A DNA stretch of 64,000 nt from Nymphalis io (lineage: Eukaryota; Arthropoda; Insecta; Lepidoptera; Nymphalidae). Positions 37,201 through 49,611 of the stretch are shown piece after piece (the stretch's first letter is position 1; each line of letters starts with the position of its first letter). Made by a program: the position numbers and the translations under genes. The stretch spans positions 2,753,001-2,817,000 of the forward strand of contig NC_065896.1 in NCBI RefSeq assembly GCF_905147045.1. Reading direction: 5' to 3'. Below the pieces are notes generated by a model. It was not told the origin of the DNA, ran no database searches, and worked only from the letters and a program-made list of their open reading frames with translations.

Positions 37201-38284
37201 CTTTCTACGGCACTGGACTTGCCTCCTCTGTAAGCCCAGACGCGGCGTGTGTACCAAGGAATCAGCTTCTGGTCGGCTATTATACCTATTAAAGACAATT
37301 TCATTATATTTTCTGAAAAAATATTTTTTTTTTGAAAATTTACCTCTTTTTTTTACTAAATTATACACACATTAAAGCCTTTAATAAATACAAATAAAAA
37401 TTAAAAATAGTTACTTTACAAAATAGTTTGTTCAAAATGAAAAACAGATTAAATTCAACATATATGTTTTTAATATGCCAACTATAGATAAAACTACATC
37501 GTCGGCTTAACATTTGAAGTTACATAACAGAGTTATGATCAATTTGAATATAGTTTTAAAATTTTATATATGTACTAAAAAATATTTTACTTTCTATACC
37601 TACTCATAAAATCGTCCTGACTGACTATCAACGAACATTCAAACTTAGTAGATTGGTAGACTAGGAAGTTGAAATTTGGAACGTTATTTTATTTTATGAC
37701 AAAGCATAATTTTTTTTACAAGGAATATACATGACAAGCTATATGCGAGTGTTAAATCTATGTGTTTTCTCAGTTACAGGAAACCACAGCATCCATCACA
37801 TATAACTAAGTAACAGCTAATAGAAACAGTAAAATTAAAATTAAGAACTTAACAAATTTAAAGTGATATGACTTAAAGAACTAAAAAAAAACAGAACTTA
37901 TGTTAAATTACTAAAATTTAGGAATAAAATTTGAAAGCTAAAAAATAAAAGCTAAAAAATAAAAGTGTAATACAAAGAAAAAATACTAAACATATTAAAA
38001 AAAAAATCTAAATTTTTATAAAAATTGCAACTTTAAGGGGAGGGGTTTTGTTAAAAACTCGTTGTTCTTTGTACTTAGAATAATGAGAATTCGAATTCTT
38101 ATTTTACCCATACGAAGTCGGGACGGCAGCTAGTTAATTTATATTTGTTGAATTTGTCATCATATACAATGGTAATGTGAAATACTTTACGTCTTTATGG
38201 TTTTAGCGAAGTCTCCGTCCCCCTTAGAGCACTCGGTCCAGCGGCCAACGTAAACCGTGTAGTCGCCATCATTTATCACTGGTT
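25298..38284 (-). CDS. THSD7A: THSD7A-like thrombospondin type-1 repeat transmembrane protein (5' partial)
   Basis: Exons: 38284-38191, 37285-37178, 34604-34459, 34305-34177, 34000-33792, 33432-33327, 32882-32674, 32378-32186, 31974-31820, 31526-31414, 31245-31136, 31025-30840, 30508-30364, 30273-30175, 30099-29999, 29827-29647, 29552-29391, 28920-28788, 28521-28368, 28189-28101, 28014-27872, 27248-27125, 26780-26607, 26473-26319, 26043-25895, 25612-25522, 25340-25298. All 26 junctions are in phase (1232 residues). Roughly 16 TSP1 repeats alternate DCxxxxWxxW (DCEVGEWSEWGAC, DCVVSSWGAWSPC) with WGPC/CGxG types. SDCILPPGIECGEGRS matches a distinctive THSD7A segment. An acidic loop sits at about residues 160-190. 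One transmembrane helix (about 1194-1216, TVMVVVWTATIIATLYGG) is followed by a tail ending RRLKAITKV. The vertebrate family is a cell-surface matrix-adhesion protein of endothelium, podocytes and neurons. The first visible codon is split, so the signal-peptide exon lies upstream. Confidence 0.9.
25522..25612 (-). other. Transmembrane exon of the THSD7A-like gene
   Basis: Encodes the only hydrophobic helix of the protein, bounded by DGS on the outside and YHGIL then basic residues inside, consistent with type I topology. The cytosolic tail is only about 14 residues. Confidence 0.8.
26261..26318 (-). other. Possible alternative exon extension (second in-frame donor)
   Basis: The exon 26473-26319 can read on without a stop to a second donor (GAG before GTAATG at 26260). 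That ending is phase 0. Joined to the next exon it would meet TGA after four codons, giving a form without the membrane helix. Purely a sequence possibility. Confidence 0.3.
33063..33219. repeat. 62-bp direct repeat with 33-bp spacer
   Basis: 33063-33124 and 33158-33219 are identical (starting AAAATAAATATCGTCG, ending CATATCAGATT). The copies lie in the intron between 33432-33327 and 32882-32674 of the THSD7A-like gene. Confidence 0.9.
33485..33600 (+). repeat. Family-3 SINE, diverged 5' part
   Basis: Recognisable as GATCTAGTACATAG, GTCAAATCTTGGGAC (B-box region) and TTGTCAAAAATTCTCAGTAG, in the order of the copy at 49612. Confidence 0.55.
34863..35155 (-). repeat. Heavily diverged family-1 SINE
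   Basis: Pieces in order: GGTAACCGGTCAACTGATA, TAGATATTGGCATAA, CTTCAAGCCGTAACACGACAA, CATAAAGCCCTACCGCAAGTA. Confidence 0.5.
35260..35395 (-). repeat. Family-3 SINE fragment
   Basis: Contains TCTCTATTTCCTCACTC, GAACCAACGGCTTTACGTGC and GAGTTGTTACTGAGAATTTC, as in the minus copy at 40960-41125. Confidence 0.7.
37590..38137 (+). repeat. Remnant of an abundant lepidopteran interspersed repeat
   Basis: Begins with a CTGACTGACT-like stretch and TTGAAATTTGGAACG, has AAGGGGAGGGGTTTTG in the middle, and ends in ATACGAAGTCGGGACGGCAG then CTAGTT. These are the hallmark pieces of a common moth/butterfly repeat, much decayed. It lies in an intron of the THSD7A-like gene. Confidence 0.5.
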
Positions 38285-38952
38285 CTGAAAAAGTAAATCT
38301 CGTATATTATTTTATTTCCCTACGCGAATGAAATTTCACAATGTTATTATAATTGTATATAGCTTTGTTTATTTTGTTTAAAAGAAACGAGAGAGAACCA
38401 ACGTCCAGTCAAGATTGAGTTTTCTTGTTCAGCCGAGCTATTCGGTAAGAATTCTTCGTAAATGTTGGTGATACGCATGCGTGTATCCATTAAATGTTAT
38501 AATTATTGTTAAAGGCAATGTCGCATATCACACTATAAAATTTAACAACGGTGTTCTGTTGTGAGTTTCACGTCTGTTCTTACAGAATATTTCTACAGGA
38601 AGTGTAATATAGTCCATAATATTTTTATATTTTTTATACATCAGCAATTAATGAACGTATTTATAATATTTCAGTATTTTATTTTAATTAATTTTGCTAT
38701 TTGGTAATAACTATTAATAATACAAATGATAATGTAAAAGGTCAAAAAGTAATAATGCGTTTTTGAGGCACTATATGTCAAAAGTATATCGAGCATCGAT
38801 GTAGAAGACGCATGTATTACGTGACCAACACAAGCCTAATGTTAATTTGCTAGGACGTTAGGAGTTAATCACTAGACTTCTAACTAGGTTGCTCTTATTA
38901 ATTAAAATAAATTAGTATAATACTACTGTTAGCTTATAAAAATGTCTTCAGT

Positions 38953-39023
38953 CCGAATTATAAGACGAGAGTAATTTAATTAAACCTTTCTTTTAATTAA
39001 ATTACTCTCGTTTTATAATTCGG
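38953..39023. repeat. Near-perfect 32-bp inverted repeat (hairpin)
   Basis: The left arm 38953-38984 (CCGAATTATAAGACGAGAGT...) and right arm 38992-39023 are reverse complements except for one position, which would be a G-U pair in RNA. The loop is 7 nt. No transposon ends or duplicated flanks were seen. Confidence 0.85.
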
Positions 39024-40278
39024 AGATGAGATAAACGAAGATGAAAAATACTCAAACGATACGAACAACGTTATTGACTTTGGAAATTTAAGTTGTTGTC
39101 ACAACCTTTAATGTAAATATGGTTGTTTTCAGAAAATCTGCAGGGCGTCGTTCGTGATGGCGGTAATATAATCTATATTTCACTACATATTGTCAGTTTT
39201 GTAGAAAATTTATGTATAAATATATATAATAACTTTCCTTTGTTACAAACAAACAAAATATAATATTATCAAATTAAGTAGATAAATAAGTATTTTTAGC
39301 ATATACAACAACAAAGCTACAGTTTTCGTAAGTAATGTAATATTCTAAATTTAATTAATTAATTCATCATCATTCGCTTGTCCTTATTTTATTTATTTAG
39401 GGTGGGAACAGACAAAGAACTGACGCTAATCTGCTTTGGTAAAGGTTTTGTTGGTAAATTGGTTGCCGACTACCATACGGTTTGTTTAGGCGCTTTGGTG
39501 CTCGATTGATGGATATTAATTAAATAATACATATAATTTTCAAGAACATACATAGTTTTTCTATATTATTACTAATTTGTAAATAAGTTTTGAATATGGA
39601 TTGTTCATGATTACGATTTCGTAATGGTTTTTGATAATACAAAGTATATTTTTTGTAAACATATTAATCAATCATCTGTTTCAAGAAATGTTCATTTCAT
39701 CTTATTGAAACTTTACCAAAACAATGTTTCAATCATCACAACTATAAAAATATCTAATAATTTGTTATTTGATATTTTTGACTTGACTATTACCTTGAAA
39801 ATATATGTTTTGTAAACATTTTCTGAATTTGTAAATTTTCTTTCTTGCAGAATATCAACACGGGTCCATTAGGACGACTTCGTACGAATATCAACGTTAA
39901 ACCCTATCCAACATTTATGGATACTTGTGTTTTGCGTTTTTCAAGATGGTTTTGTCTTATTTATAAACATAAGGGATCGTGTTGGTACCAATCATGTTTT
40001 AAAGAAAATAAGTCATATTTGTAAGTAAAGGGGTTTAGATGTTTGCATAAAAATGAGATCAATCTCAACCTTTATAAAATTTATAAATGAATGTCAAAAT
40101 ATTTGTAGCTGGCTTATTAACTTCGTTTTTTTGGGTAGTTGGAACGATGTTTCTTGTCCGATTGTTAACCGACTATATAATGATTTTTGTATATTAAGTA
40201 ATTAAGGAGAAGAAAAAATCTAAACTTGGAATAAGGTAAAAATAAAAAAAAACAGTAGGAATAAGGTAAAAATAAAAA

Positions 40279-40426
40279 TAACATCTTAGTTCCCAAGGTT
40301 GATGGCGCATTGGCGATGTAAGCGATGGTTAGCATTTCTTACAATGCCAATGTCTATGGGCGTTGGTGACTTCTTACCATCAGGTGGCCCATATGCTCAT
40401 CCGCCTACCTATACAATAAAAAAAAA
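40279..40426 (+). mobile_element. Family-1 SINE, 5'-truncated
   Basis: Runs from AACATCTTAGTTCCC to CTATACAATAAAAAAAAA, the 3' half only. An ATAAGGTAAAAATAAAAA duplication lies directly before it. Confidence 0.85.
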
Positions 40427-40525
40427 GTTTGAAAACTAAGGGATTCGTTTTTTGTTTGTCTGAACGGTGCTGTCTTATTTGAGTAACGTGCTTACAAGCA
40501 ACTTATATTTAATACACTGCTAAGG

Positions 40526-40529
<4 letters not shown>

Positions 40530-40588
<59 letters not shown>
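40530..40588. repeat. (TA)n microsatellite
   Basis: About 59 bp of alternating A and T with a single C interruption. Confidence 0.95.
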
Positions 40589-40959
40589 CTGACGTTTGTA
40601 GTTTTAAATTATAGTTTCAGGCAAATTCTTAAATTGATTTTTTAATTTAAAATATTATAAAATAAATTCTGTGATAAATGGAACGTCTCTAATACATATA
40701 TTCGAATGTAAGATTATGTTTTAAAATTAGACTAGACAATTTACCATTTGGAATCATTCCAGAAAGCGAAGGTATAGCTCTTGCCAGATATACGATGTTA
40801 TTGCCTCGGTACGGTAAAGGTTTACGTAATGTATTTTTAATCATTTATATTTCAATAAAATATGTATTTCAATTTTAGAGATACATATAATACATACGAG
40901 GAGACGAGTAATGATTTAGTAATTTCCTAGAATATATTATTACCACATATAAATAATAA

Positions 40960-41125
40960 TACTCTCTATTTCCTAACTCTCGTAATCCGACACGACCGGA
41001 AAGAGTTCAGGCGCAGGACCAACGGCTATACGTGCTTTCCGAGACATGGTAGTGTCCACACTTCTAACTTCCAGACTCCGGCTGCTACTGAGAATTTTCT
41101 GACAGAAAAACCAAATTTCATACAA
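40960..41125 (-). mobile_element. Family-3 SINE, central part
   Basis: Reads TCTCTATTTCCTAACTCTCG, GAAAGAGTTCAGGCGCAGGA, CCGAGACATGG, CTTCCAGACTCCGGCTGCTA. This is the reverse complement of the middle of the copy at 63654. Confidence 0.8.
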
Positions 41126-41299
41126 ACTCCTTTTATCACTTTCTTAGGGGTTAAATTTTCAAAAATACTTCCATAGTGCTATCCTATTGAGTAAAAGGAA
41201 CCCGTTTGCAAATGTTTATGATGCTCGCCCCAGTAGTTTGGACGGTTCGTTGATGTGTCATCAGTCTGTCAGATATTCTTTTATATCTTATATAAAAGC

Positions 41300-41340
41300 A
41301 TAGTTCCACAGATAGGATAATCCTTATCCGTGGAACTATA
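41300..41340. repeat. Short hairpin, about 16-bp stem
   Basis: ATAGTTCCAC(A)GATA is followed, after a short loop, by its inverted copy TATCCGTGGAACTAT; there is one mismatch. Confidence 0.7.
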
Positions 41341-41928
41341 TCTATCTTAATAATAACATTATTATACTATGATACAAAATATTTGAATATTTATATAGTA
41401 CGTAGCATTATTACTTTTTATGTTAAGTTAAAAAAGGATTTTGGTTTATTAAAAGTATTCAAGAAAAAAAAAACTTAAAAAATATACATAAACAAAAATA
41501 AGAATGGATTCTCTATCGAGCCAAGCGATCTTTCCGCCCATACTCTGTGCTATTACGTCTATATTATGTTATTGTATGTTATTTTTGTGCTTTTTGCTCT
41601 AAATTGCTAAGTTTAGCGCAATGAATTCACTTTATTTAAAAAATGATCGTATGTAAATAATAAGATATACGTGAGTCTGTGTTTGCAACAAAACCGGTCT
41701 AATCGATATTTTTTACGATTACGTTACATAAGGTTTGTGTTAAATACATACCTAAAATATGTTATACAGCTTATGTTCCTTGCTTCCAGCTTATATCCAT
41801 TGGATTAGTAATTTAGGCAAATAAATATAACAAATAACAACTTTTAAATATGTTTTTTTTTAAATAAAAATAATGCAAAATTAATTAATTGGTCATATAT
41901 TTTTTATATAATATTTATGGAATAAGCT

Positions 41929-41997
41929 CCAAACCTTCTCCTCAAAAAGAGAGAGGAGGCCTTAGCCTAGCAGTGGGACATTAACAGGCTGTTACTG
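41929..41997 (+). repeat. Family-2 SINE tail fragment
   Basis: GGAATAAGCTCCAAACCTTC to GTGGGACATTAACAGGCTG, the 3' end of family 2 in sense orientation. Confidence 0.8.
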
Positions 41998-44661
41998 AAT
42001 GTTTTTTATCATTCATATTTTTAGTTACTCTAAAAGTAAAATTTCTTATGATATTGTTGTATTTATCTTTTAAATGTATGCATAATGTTTGAGGCCCTCA
42101 CTTATCGGTTAGTTGCTACACAAATAGACCGCCTTGGAGCGTAACGCAATTAAGTTGTTGCCCCTAAACTAATTAGCCCCTCAAATGTGCCCCTAGTTCA
42201 ACAACAGAATATCTTAGTAATTTTCGGAAAATACACTTTAAATAGCATATAGTTTCAATGCAAAGCAAAGCAAAACATTATGTTATAGTATATAGTTTTC
42301 TTATTAATAAATCATAAAAATTTCATATTAAGTAAGTTTTTACAAGTCGCTTCCTGTCATATTATATTTAGTACAAAATATATTTGAAATTATATGTTTG
42401 GGATCAGCTATCCGATTATAATAATTTATAAAACGATTTTTAGCTTATCAAAGGAAATCTGCATCAAAGTCTTATGAAATTAACGATTCGTTTGTGAGTT
42501 TCTTTAAAGATTTCATTTAATTAATGCGGTGTCTTCAATAACTTACTTTATTGAAAGACATTTTGGCGGGATATTTAATAGGGAAAATTTTTCGTATTAT
42601 TCTCTGAAATAAAGCCTTTTTTTATAATAAACAATATAAATATGAGTTTTTTAAGCTACATACAATATATAAGATCGTTGAACTTTAACTTTCTATTTAG
42701 AGTTTTTGTGACGGGTTTAATTATTATTTGTCTATTAACAAAACTCCATGTATTAAACTCCAGGTATTTACTCGAGTACGTATTTTTTGAATATATGTTT
42801 GCAAACGCGTGGTGCGATGTTAGGGCAGCCGGCGCAAATAACTCGCAAATGATTTGTGGAAAACCGTTCCTTTTTTAGATTTTTTTTTAAATTTAAATTT
42901 CAAATACGCAGAAGTTATAGTTTTAAATTCCTCATTAAGAGCCCGCATAACTTGTTCATAGTGGATCTCGGGAAAAAAATGCCTGCTTTGTTTGAAGTCT
43001 CTAGATCTAATAGATCTGGAATATTCCTTTCCTCCCTTTTCACCCCATGGAAGAAGACTTTCGAATGTCAATTTTAATTTAATGTCTTGTTAATATAAAA
43101 ATATTTTGCACGTGAACCAAATTACAGTTTTATTTTTCAAATTATAGTTTATAAATAATGTTATTTTGTCTGTAACATCCACAACTCTCCTTACGGGTTG
43201 ATTTCCGCAAAATCAAATTCAGTCAAATTTAGAGTATACATATAGGCTTAATAGTTTCATAGTTACCATGATGAGTTGGTGAATGTTATCTATATTCTGT
43301 TAATTTTATATCTAACATTTCATATAAACTATTATATACCATTCCGGTACAAATCACCAGGATATCATGAGCTGTAACATATTACGCGCATTTGTTTGCG
43401 GCGTTTGTAATATAAGTGACGGAGCTGCGGAATCGCTCTGACGTAACAAATAGTCTACACACTACACGTATATTAGTTACGTTAACACTACGACCAGGGT
43501 GCTTATATATCTCTGTTCCCCGTACAACCCTACATATTAATAGCTTAGTCAGGACTGTATAATGATTATAATTCTCTCCTGATTACCATATTTTGAATAT
43601 TATTGGGACATATTTTGAGTCAGTTACTAATTGACGATTCTAATTGACATTTCAAGTTTTTTTAAAACACATATTTACTATACGTAAACCGAACCACACA
43701 TAAATAATCTTATCTCCTTATGTAACACAAAGTCGGGTTAAAGTCGTAAAAAAACTTGTGTCAGATCTCAACAGTTCGCCCTTAAAAGGCCACGAAGGGC
43801 AGATGGCAATCGATTTATGTAAAAACTGGTCAAGTGTCAAAGTTGGAAAATTACATAATACGATTTCAGAATACATATTCTTATTTTTTCAGAGATGTTT
43901 TTCTCATTTAAGAAAGTCTTATGTAATATGAAATGTAACTAATTAAACCACCAACCACCTATAACAATTAAATTTAAAAATAATCGTGTAGAGTAAATTA
44001 TCGGAGACATTAATATGAATATGTTTTTTTTTAATGATAATAAATAATTTTATGTGTATAAAAAATGATATTAGGCCGTTACAGCATGCTGCGTCTAGGC
44101 TAATAAAATAGAGAGATTATATTTAAAGAATAACTTCTATATTAATAATGGTATTCATTGCTTATTTAGAATTCTATAAAAGGGTCAGAAATAGTCCTGT
44201 TACAGACTTATCATATGTATGTTATCATATAAAAAAGAACAGATACTAAAAAGGGAAAGTAATAACTGCCTTGCTTCCTTATTTTATCTATGGTATAAAT
44301 TTAAAAAGTTTTGCAACTTCTCTGTGAATTGCATATCGCGTGACATCCGAGCAGTAAAATTTACATATTAATGACTTCGTGTATATTGTTGGAGTGCCCA
44401 CTCAGGGCACAATTTGTATTGATATAATTGTTCTTATCTTAATGTATATTGTACTTAATGCTTATATGTATATGTTACCAAGGCTTAACAAGTTCATAAA
44501 CTTGCTTAGTAAGTGGTAAGTGTATATGGTGTGTGTATATTTTTAAAAACGATGTATAATTTTTTTTGAAGTAATATATGTAAAGGCATAATATATAAGG
44601 ATCCATTAGGACTCGAAATGTCTAGTGATTGAATCCAATGAGGTTGTAAACGTAAATATTA

Positions 44662-44790
44662 TATGTTGATCGTAGGTTCAAATACAGATAAACATCGTAT
44701 TTAAATCGTGTTTAATATTCAACTTGTGCTCAGCGGCAAAGGAAAAGATCATAAGGAAATCTAAATTTGTGGAATTAAATTCTACCCCAT
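44662..44790 (+). repeat. Diverged family-2 SINE fragment
   Basis: Contains GATCGTAGGTTCAAATAC (decayed B box), AACTTGTGCTCAGCGGCAAA and ATCATAAGGAAATC in family-2 order. Confidence 0.45.
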
Positions 44791-44933
44791 TAAGACCCGT
44801 GGGAACCAAGTAAGGGAACCGTGTTGTATAAAGCTCATAACCTACTCCTTAATCGTTGTTTTACTAAATAAAACATTGTTTAACATTAATATAATACATG
44901 AGTGGTGTCATATTGCATGTCATATGATATATT

Positions 44934-44970
44934 ACGTACATTATAATGTTTGCAACATTATAAAGTACGT
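44934..44970. repeat. 17-bp stem, 3-nt loop inverted repeat
   Basis: ACGTACATTATAATGTT, TGC, then AACATTATAAAGTACGT; one mismatch. Confidence 0.8.
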
Positions 44971-46529
44971 GCGTATGTACTTATAATATTTTCCATTTCA
45001 TGGCACACCGACGTGTTCCGACGTGTCACAGTATTCTTCATTATGATTCAGTGAGATGATCCGATTGAATCGAGTGGCTTATTGCAATGAATCGAGTAAA
45101 CACAGGCTTTAATAAAGATGCCGGGAATGTAAGTTTATATACGACAAGTAATAGACGACAATACAAGGAATAATAGACGCATAAATTGAAGCTTATCCAA
45201 ACGATATTACACTATGTCGTCGTAGTTCTAATCTTAGTATTTTCTTTTAGAAAGCATTTTCTGTTGAAACGTGCTTAGAATGTTTTATTATATTCTAGCT
45301 GTATTATTAGTTTGGAATATATTAACAAGTATTTATTTTTCATATAAATAAATATATGTATATATAGTATACTTATTTTATATCAAATCTGTTGTCAACC
45401 TGTTAATTAAACGTCCTTGTCAGTTCCATTAATGTTTATCGTCAAAAGAAACCTTTGGAAAATGATAAAATCTATCATAACCCATTATTTTTGTGTAGTT
45501 AGCACATTATTACCTTTTATATGACGTCATATTAAAATTATTCGAATGGGATGATTGAATGTATTTTAAACGGCACGTAACAAGATATCCTATACAACGT
45601 CGAATCGATCGGCGTTACTTAACATATTTATGTGGAGCAGTGAGCCGATGTGATTGAACGAAAGCCCTATTGCAGTAAGCCGTATAAAAACGGCGATTTT
45701 AATGAAGATTTGATGGAACAAGCTTTATTATGTCACTAGATATTTAAATGTGAACATTCGCTTCTCCCGTTTCAAATATAGACACAATAAAATAGTTTTT
45801 TTGTCTATTTTCAGCTTCTCAAAAAATAAAAGCAGATTTTCGTCAAGCAGTGAGATAATGACATAATAATGGTATTTTTCTGCATATTTCAGCCACTGAG
45901 TAATTACAGCCCTCTCCTGAAAATTGTATATATTGACGTAATAAATTATACTTGTTTCAAATTTCATTCAGTTGGAAATAAGATGAGATAGTGTTTTGTC
46001 ATTCATAGCACGTTTTAAAGTTTTTCACGTTTATTCACTTTTTTTATCTTATTTGTATTGGCATTCAATATGTTCCCATGGATTAAGACGAAATGAAAAA
46101 AAAAGAGTGGTGTACAAATAATACATATCCGATAATTATCATTACCAAACATAATGGAATATCATTTAATAAACTGTTTGAAATGAACGCGTATTTAATA
46201 CGACTAACTAACTGTATTGATCTATCTAATGAGGTATCCGGAAGGCTAGCTAAAATAAATTACTTCTAGCTTAATTAATTGATTGCTATATAAACACGTG
46301 CGAACACAGTATATAATCGTGTATAACAATTATTTACTTTTATCAATGAGAATACATGGTTGGTTTATATACTTTAATATACACCTTATATCCTTTCAAA
46401 TTAAAATACAAATATTGCGCTCAGTTTATTTTTTATGCTTTTATATTTTGTTTTGATGTATGTAAATATTGTTTTTCTAAGATATTCTAAACATATGTAT
46501 ATTGAAACATGCTTAAATATATTTTATTG

Positions 46530-46810
46530 TTTTATATAGTTTGGTTGGCGGACGAGTAAATGAGCCACCTGATAGTAAGTGTTCTCCAACTCTCTTAGAC
46601 ATTGGCATTGTAAGAAATGTCAACTCTTACATCGCTAATGCGCCAACAATCTTGGGAACTAAGTCCCTTATACCTGTAATTACACTGGCTAACTCACCCT
46701 TCAAACTGGAACACAACAATACCAAGTACTACTGTTGAATTGCGGTAGAATATCAGATGTGTGGGTGGTACCTATCCAGACGAGTTTGCACAAAGCCCTA
46801 CCACCAAGTA
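46530..46810 (-). mobile_element. Family-1 SINE, near full length, diverged
   Basis: TATATAGTTTGGTTGGCGGAC on the left and CCCTACCACCAAGTA on the right, with many substitutions and a short deletion after AACTAAG. An older copy. Confidence 0.85.
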
Positions 46811-47160
46811 AATAATGAATGACAAAATATTATCTCATTCTATATAAGCTCTCTTTGAATGCGTATTATCATTTGTTTTTTGAACAATTGCTATCTAATA
46901 ATAATAATTTTTTAAATACAAATTTTTAATCTGTAGTTTTCTAACATAGATTTTTAGGTAGTTACGTTTTTATTACCTGTTGTAAAGTCTTGTTTATTTG
47001 TTGCATCGATCGTATCTCTATCAGGATATTCAGAGCGGAACAATTGAGCGGTATCCATCAATGTTATTGCCTTGTCGCAGTAAACCGTATGAGAATTGCG
47101 AATTTAATAAAAGTACGTAATATCTTTGTACGATATAGCTAAACGTAGATTTCACAGTAA

Positions 47161-47162
<2 letters not shown>

Positions 47163-47192
<30 letters not shown>
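47163..47192. repeat. (TA)n microsatellite
   Basis: Thirty bases of alternating T and A. Confidence 0.9.
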
Positions 47193-47199
<7 letters not shown>

Positions 47200-47627
47200 T
47201 TTATTGTGACACATATTAATTAATTATGAATTTTTAATTTAATCATGTTTATTATATACTTGTTTAATTGATGTTTTAAAAAATGTATTATCTTGTACTG
47301 TTTAATTCCTAAATAAAAAAAATAAAAGATAGATATAGCCTTAATAAAACTCATACAAATCAGTAAATGAAAGCAATTCTAAAGCAGTATGTTATTTGTA
47401 GTATGCAGCGTAACGTGGATATGATTTTAAAAGGTCTTCATTGGCGTTGTGATAGTAGAGTGACGATAGAGTTTTCTTTGATGTCAGTAACGGACTGTTT
47501 CAACATCATTTGCATATAGGAAATCCGTGAATAATTAAGCTATAGAAACGTGACACAAGGTTACACATACGTGCTTAGATTTACGGTAGCTATGTTCTGC
47601 CAACGCTTAATATATATGTCATATAAG

Positions 47628-47822
47628 TAAAATGTGGGTTCAAACTCGTGCTCTCTACTGAATTTTCATTTGCTTCATTTGTGTTTATAATTCATTCAGG
47701 AAAACAACGTTAGGAAATCTGCACACATCAGATGAAAAGTCAATCACATATTAATCTACAAATCAGCATTGGAGCTGTGTGGTGGAATAAGTCCAGACCA
47801 TCTTTTCTTAAGGAAGAAAATC
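47628..47822 (+). repeat. Family-2 SINE, diverged
   Basis: GGGTTCAAACTCG, GAATTTTCATTTGCTTCA, TTATAATTCATTCAGGAAAA and GGTGGAATAAGTCCAGACC occur in family-2 order. Confidence 0.65.
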
Positions 47823-47839
47823 TTAGACTAGAAAATCTT

Positions 47840-47935
47840 ATCTTTAAATTGAAAATTCAGCGGTGCTTGCCTGGGTTTGAAGCCACGATTATAGATTATG
47901 TTCACGCGTTCTAACCATTGGGAGATCTTGGATCA
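47840..47935 (-). repeat. Family-2 SINE head fragment
   Basis: GAAAATTCAGCGGTGCTTGC to CACGCGTTCTAACCATTGGG, a tRNA-like head in the opposite orientation to the neighbouring copy. Confidence 0.65.
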
Positions 47936-49611
47936 TGCAATTGTTCCTATTACACTGAAATCTTCACAAAAAATCAACGTGAATAAATAAGTAATTTGGT
48001 TGTTTTTCGTTTGAGAATGATAACAATATGATTAAATCTTTATCGTTACAATATCATTTACAGCCTTTCTGGCACGAATTCTGTTCAAAGTTAAATTCTT
48101 CGGAGTAAACGTAAGGTCGTCGTTTGATCGTTTCTTTTTGTTGCCGGTCGTGAGTCTCAAGGTGGCACTGCATTTGGCAGAGAGCCTGGGTTCATAATGT
48201 CTATAGACGGCAGACAGCACTTACACCGTAATTGTATGTTGGCTTGTGCACTTCTTACATTTTACTTCAATATATTTTTCTAAAACTATTGAACTCGATT
48301 TGGCTTTGCAGGTGAGTACTGATTGTTACAATTATTAAAATCTTCTAGTAATAATAATTTAGCAATTTAATCGCTATAAATTGAATGTAGTGCCAATGGA
48401 GAATATATTATAAGAGAGATGTTAGTTTAAGAGGTTTTTTAAATTAGTTTAAAGGCATGGAAGCAAGTCGTACTTAATAATAGATAATTGAATATTAAGT
48501 AAATTATACAATGTTGCATCTTCAATCAAGCGACAGTAAGTATATAATGATTTCGAAGCCAGCCATGGGAACCGATTACTGAGTACCTCGTGCAGCGAAC
48601 CGTAACTATTGTTGGAGTTAATGAATATCTCGAGAGTAAAGCATTAAAATTTTCCAAAGATAATAAGTAATTCAAATATTTTTATGTGAAAGTCGGTTCG
48701 ATTTTTGTAGGATTAAAAATCGAATTTATAAGGTTACCCTTTATATTTAGTATAAAATATTTTTTCAATTCATAAAGTTACTAAATCGAATCTCTTACAT
48801 CTCAGTACATATCTCAGTACATGGCAATTAAAGTAAAGACTATTTCTGTCAAGTTGTTTAATTTTTAGGATTTGGTACTTTAGTATCTTAATGAGTTTCA
48901 CCTGTTATATAATCATCATATTTACAAAACAGACATACATCATACACATTTGAAGGTAGCGAACAGCAGAGTATAGCTGCTGCTTTTATCTGAGCTCGCT
49001 AAACATACAATAATACTAAATAATAATGTATACAAATTATTCTTGAATGTTTGAGCAAGGTATAAATGTATCTAGCAAAATATAACTTATATTTAAAAAT
49101 AAAACTCATCAGGAGTGTAAACGGCTAAATTAATTAACATTAATATAATGCTTAAAATACTGAATAATATGATCTACTTAAAATTTATTTAAACAAATCA
49201 ATAAGACATATTATTGGTGAATTGTAATTGGTGAACCTGTTAATTTATTCCGTTTAGTATATAAATAAAAAAATACTCGTACATATTTCATATAAGTAGG
49301 TAGTTTTCTACCGATCCTTATCTCAAAACAGCCGCAACCGTCAGGTCTTGAACATTGAGATTGGCATTTGTATTAAATTCCCTTGCGGTCTGGTATAATG
49401 CAATCAGTCTCCATATTGTGTTCGTCCAGTGCTGCGGTTATATTAGATTTGGGGATTCTGTGGAAAACTTCTACCTTTCCACTCTACTTGGTTAGAGTGG
49501 ACTCCAACATACCTAAAATATCTGATATACAGTCACAGAACGAGGAATATATTCTGAACATAAAATAATTATATCTCTGTATATTGTCTGTGTCTATATG
49601 TATAAGCTAAC

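Larger units (their letters stand above)
38285..47000. other. Non-coding: first intron or upstream of the THSD7A-like gene, part 1
   Basis: No coding exon could be supported. It holds inverted repeats at 38953-39023, 41300-41340 and 44934-44970, a (TA)n run at 40530-40588 and SINE pieces at 40279, 40960, 41929, 44662 and 46530. A GC-richer stretch at about 43385-43520 is of unknown meaning. Confidence 0.55.

Noticed and set aside
40530..40588. Possible structured RNA in the TA run
   Set aside because: Simple microsatellite; any folding is trivial.
42820..43071. 83-residue minus-strand frame (MTFESLLPWGEKGG..)
   Set aside because: No family, no splice context, Lys/Phe-rich end encoded by A/T runs; consistent with chance.
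48032..48220. 62-residue minus-strand frame (MLSAVYRHYEPRLSAK..)
   Set aside because: Composition is somewhat protein-like but there is no continuation, domain or splice support; perhaps a decayed repeat.
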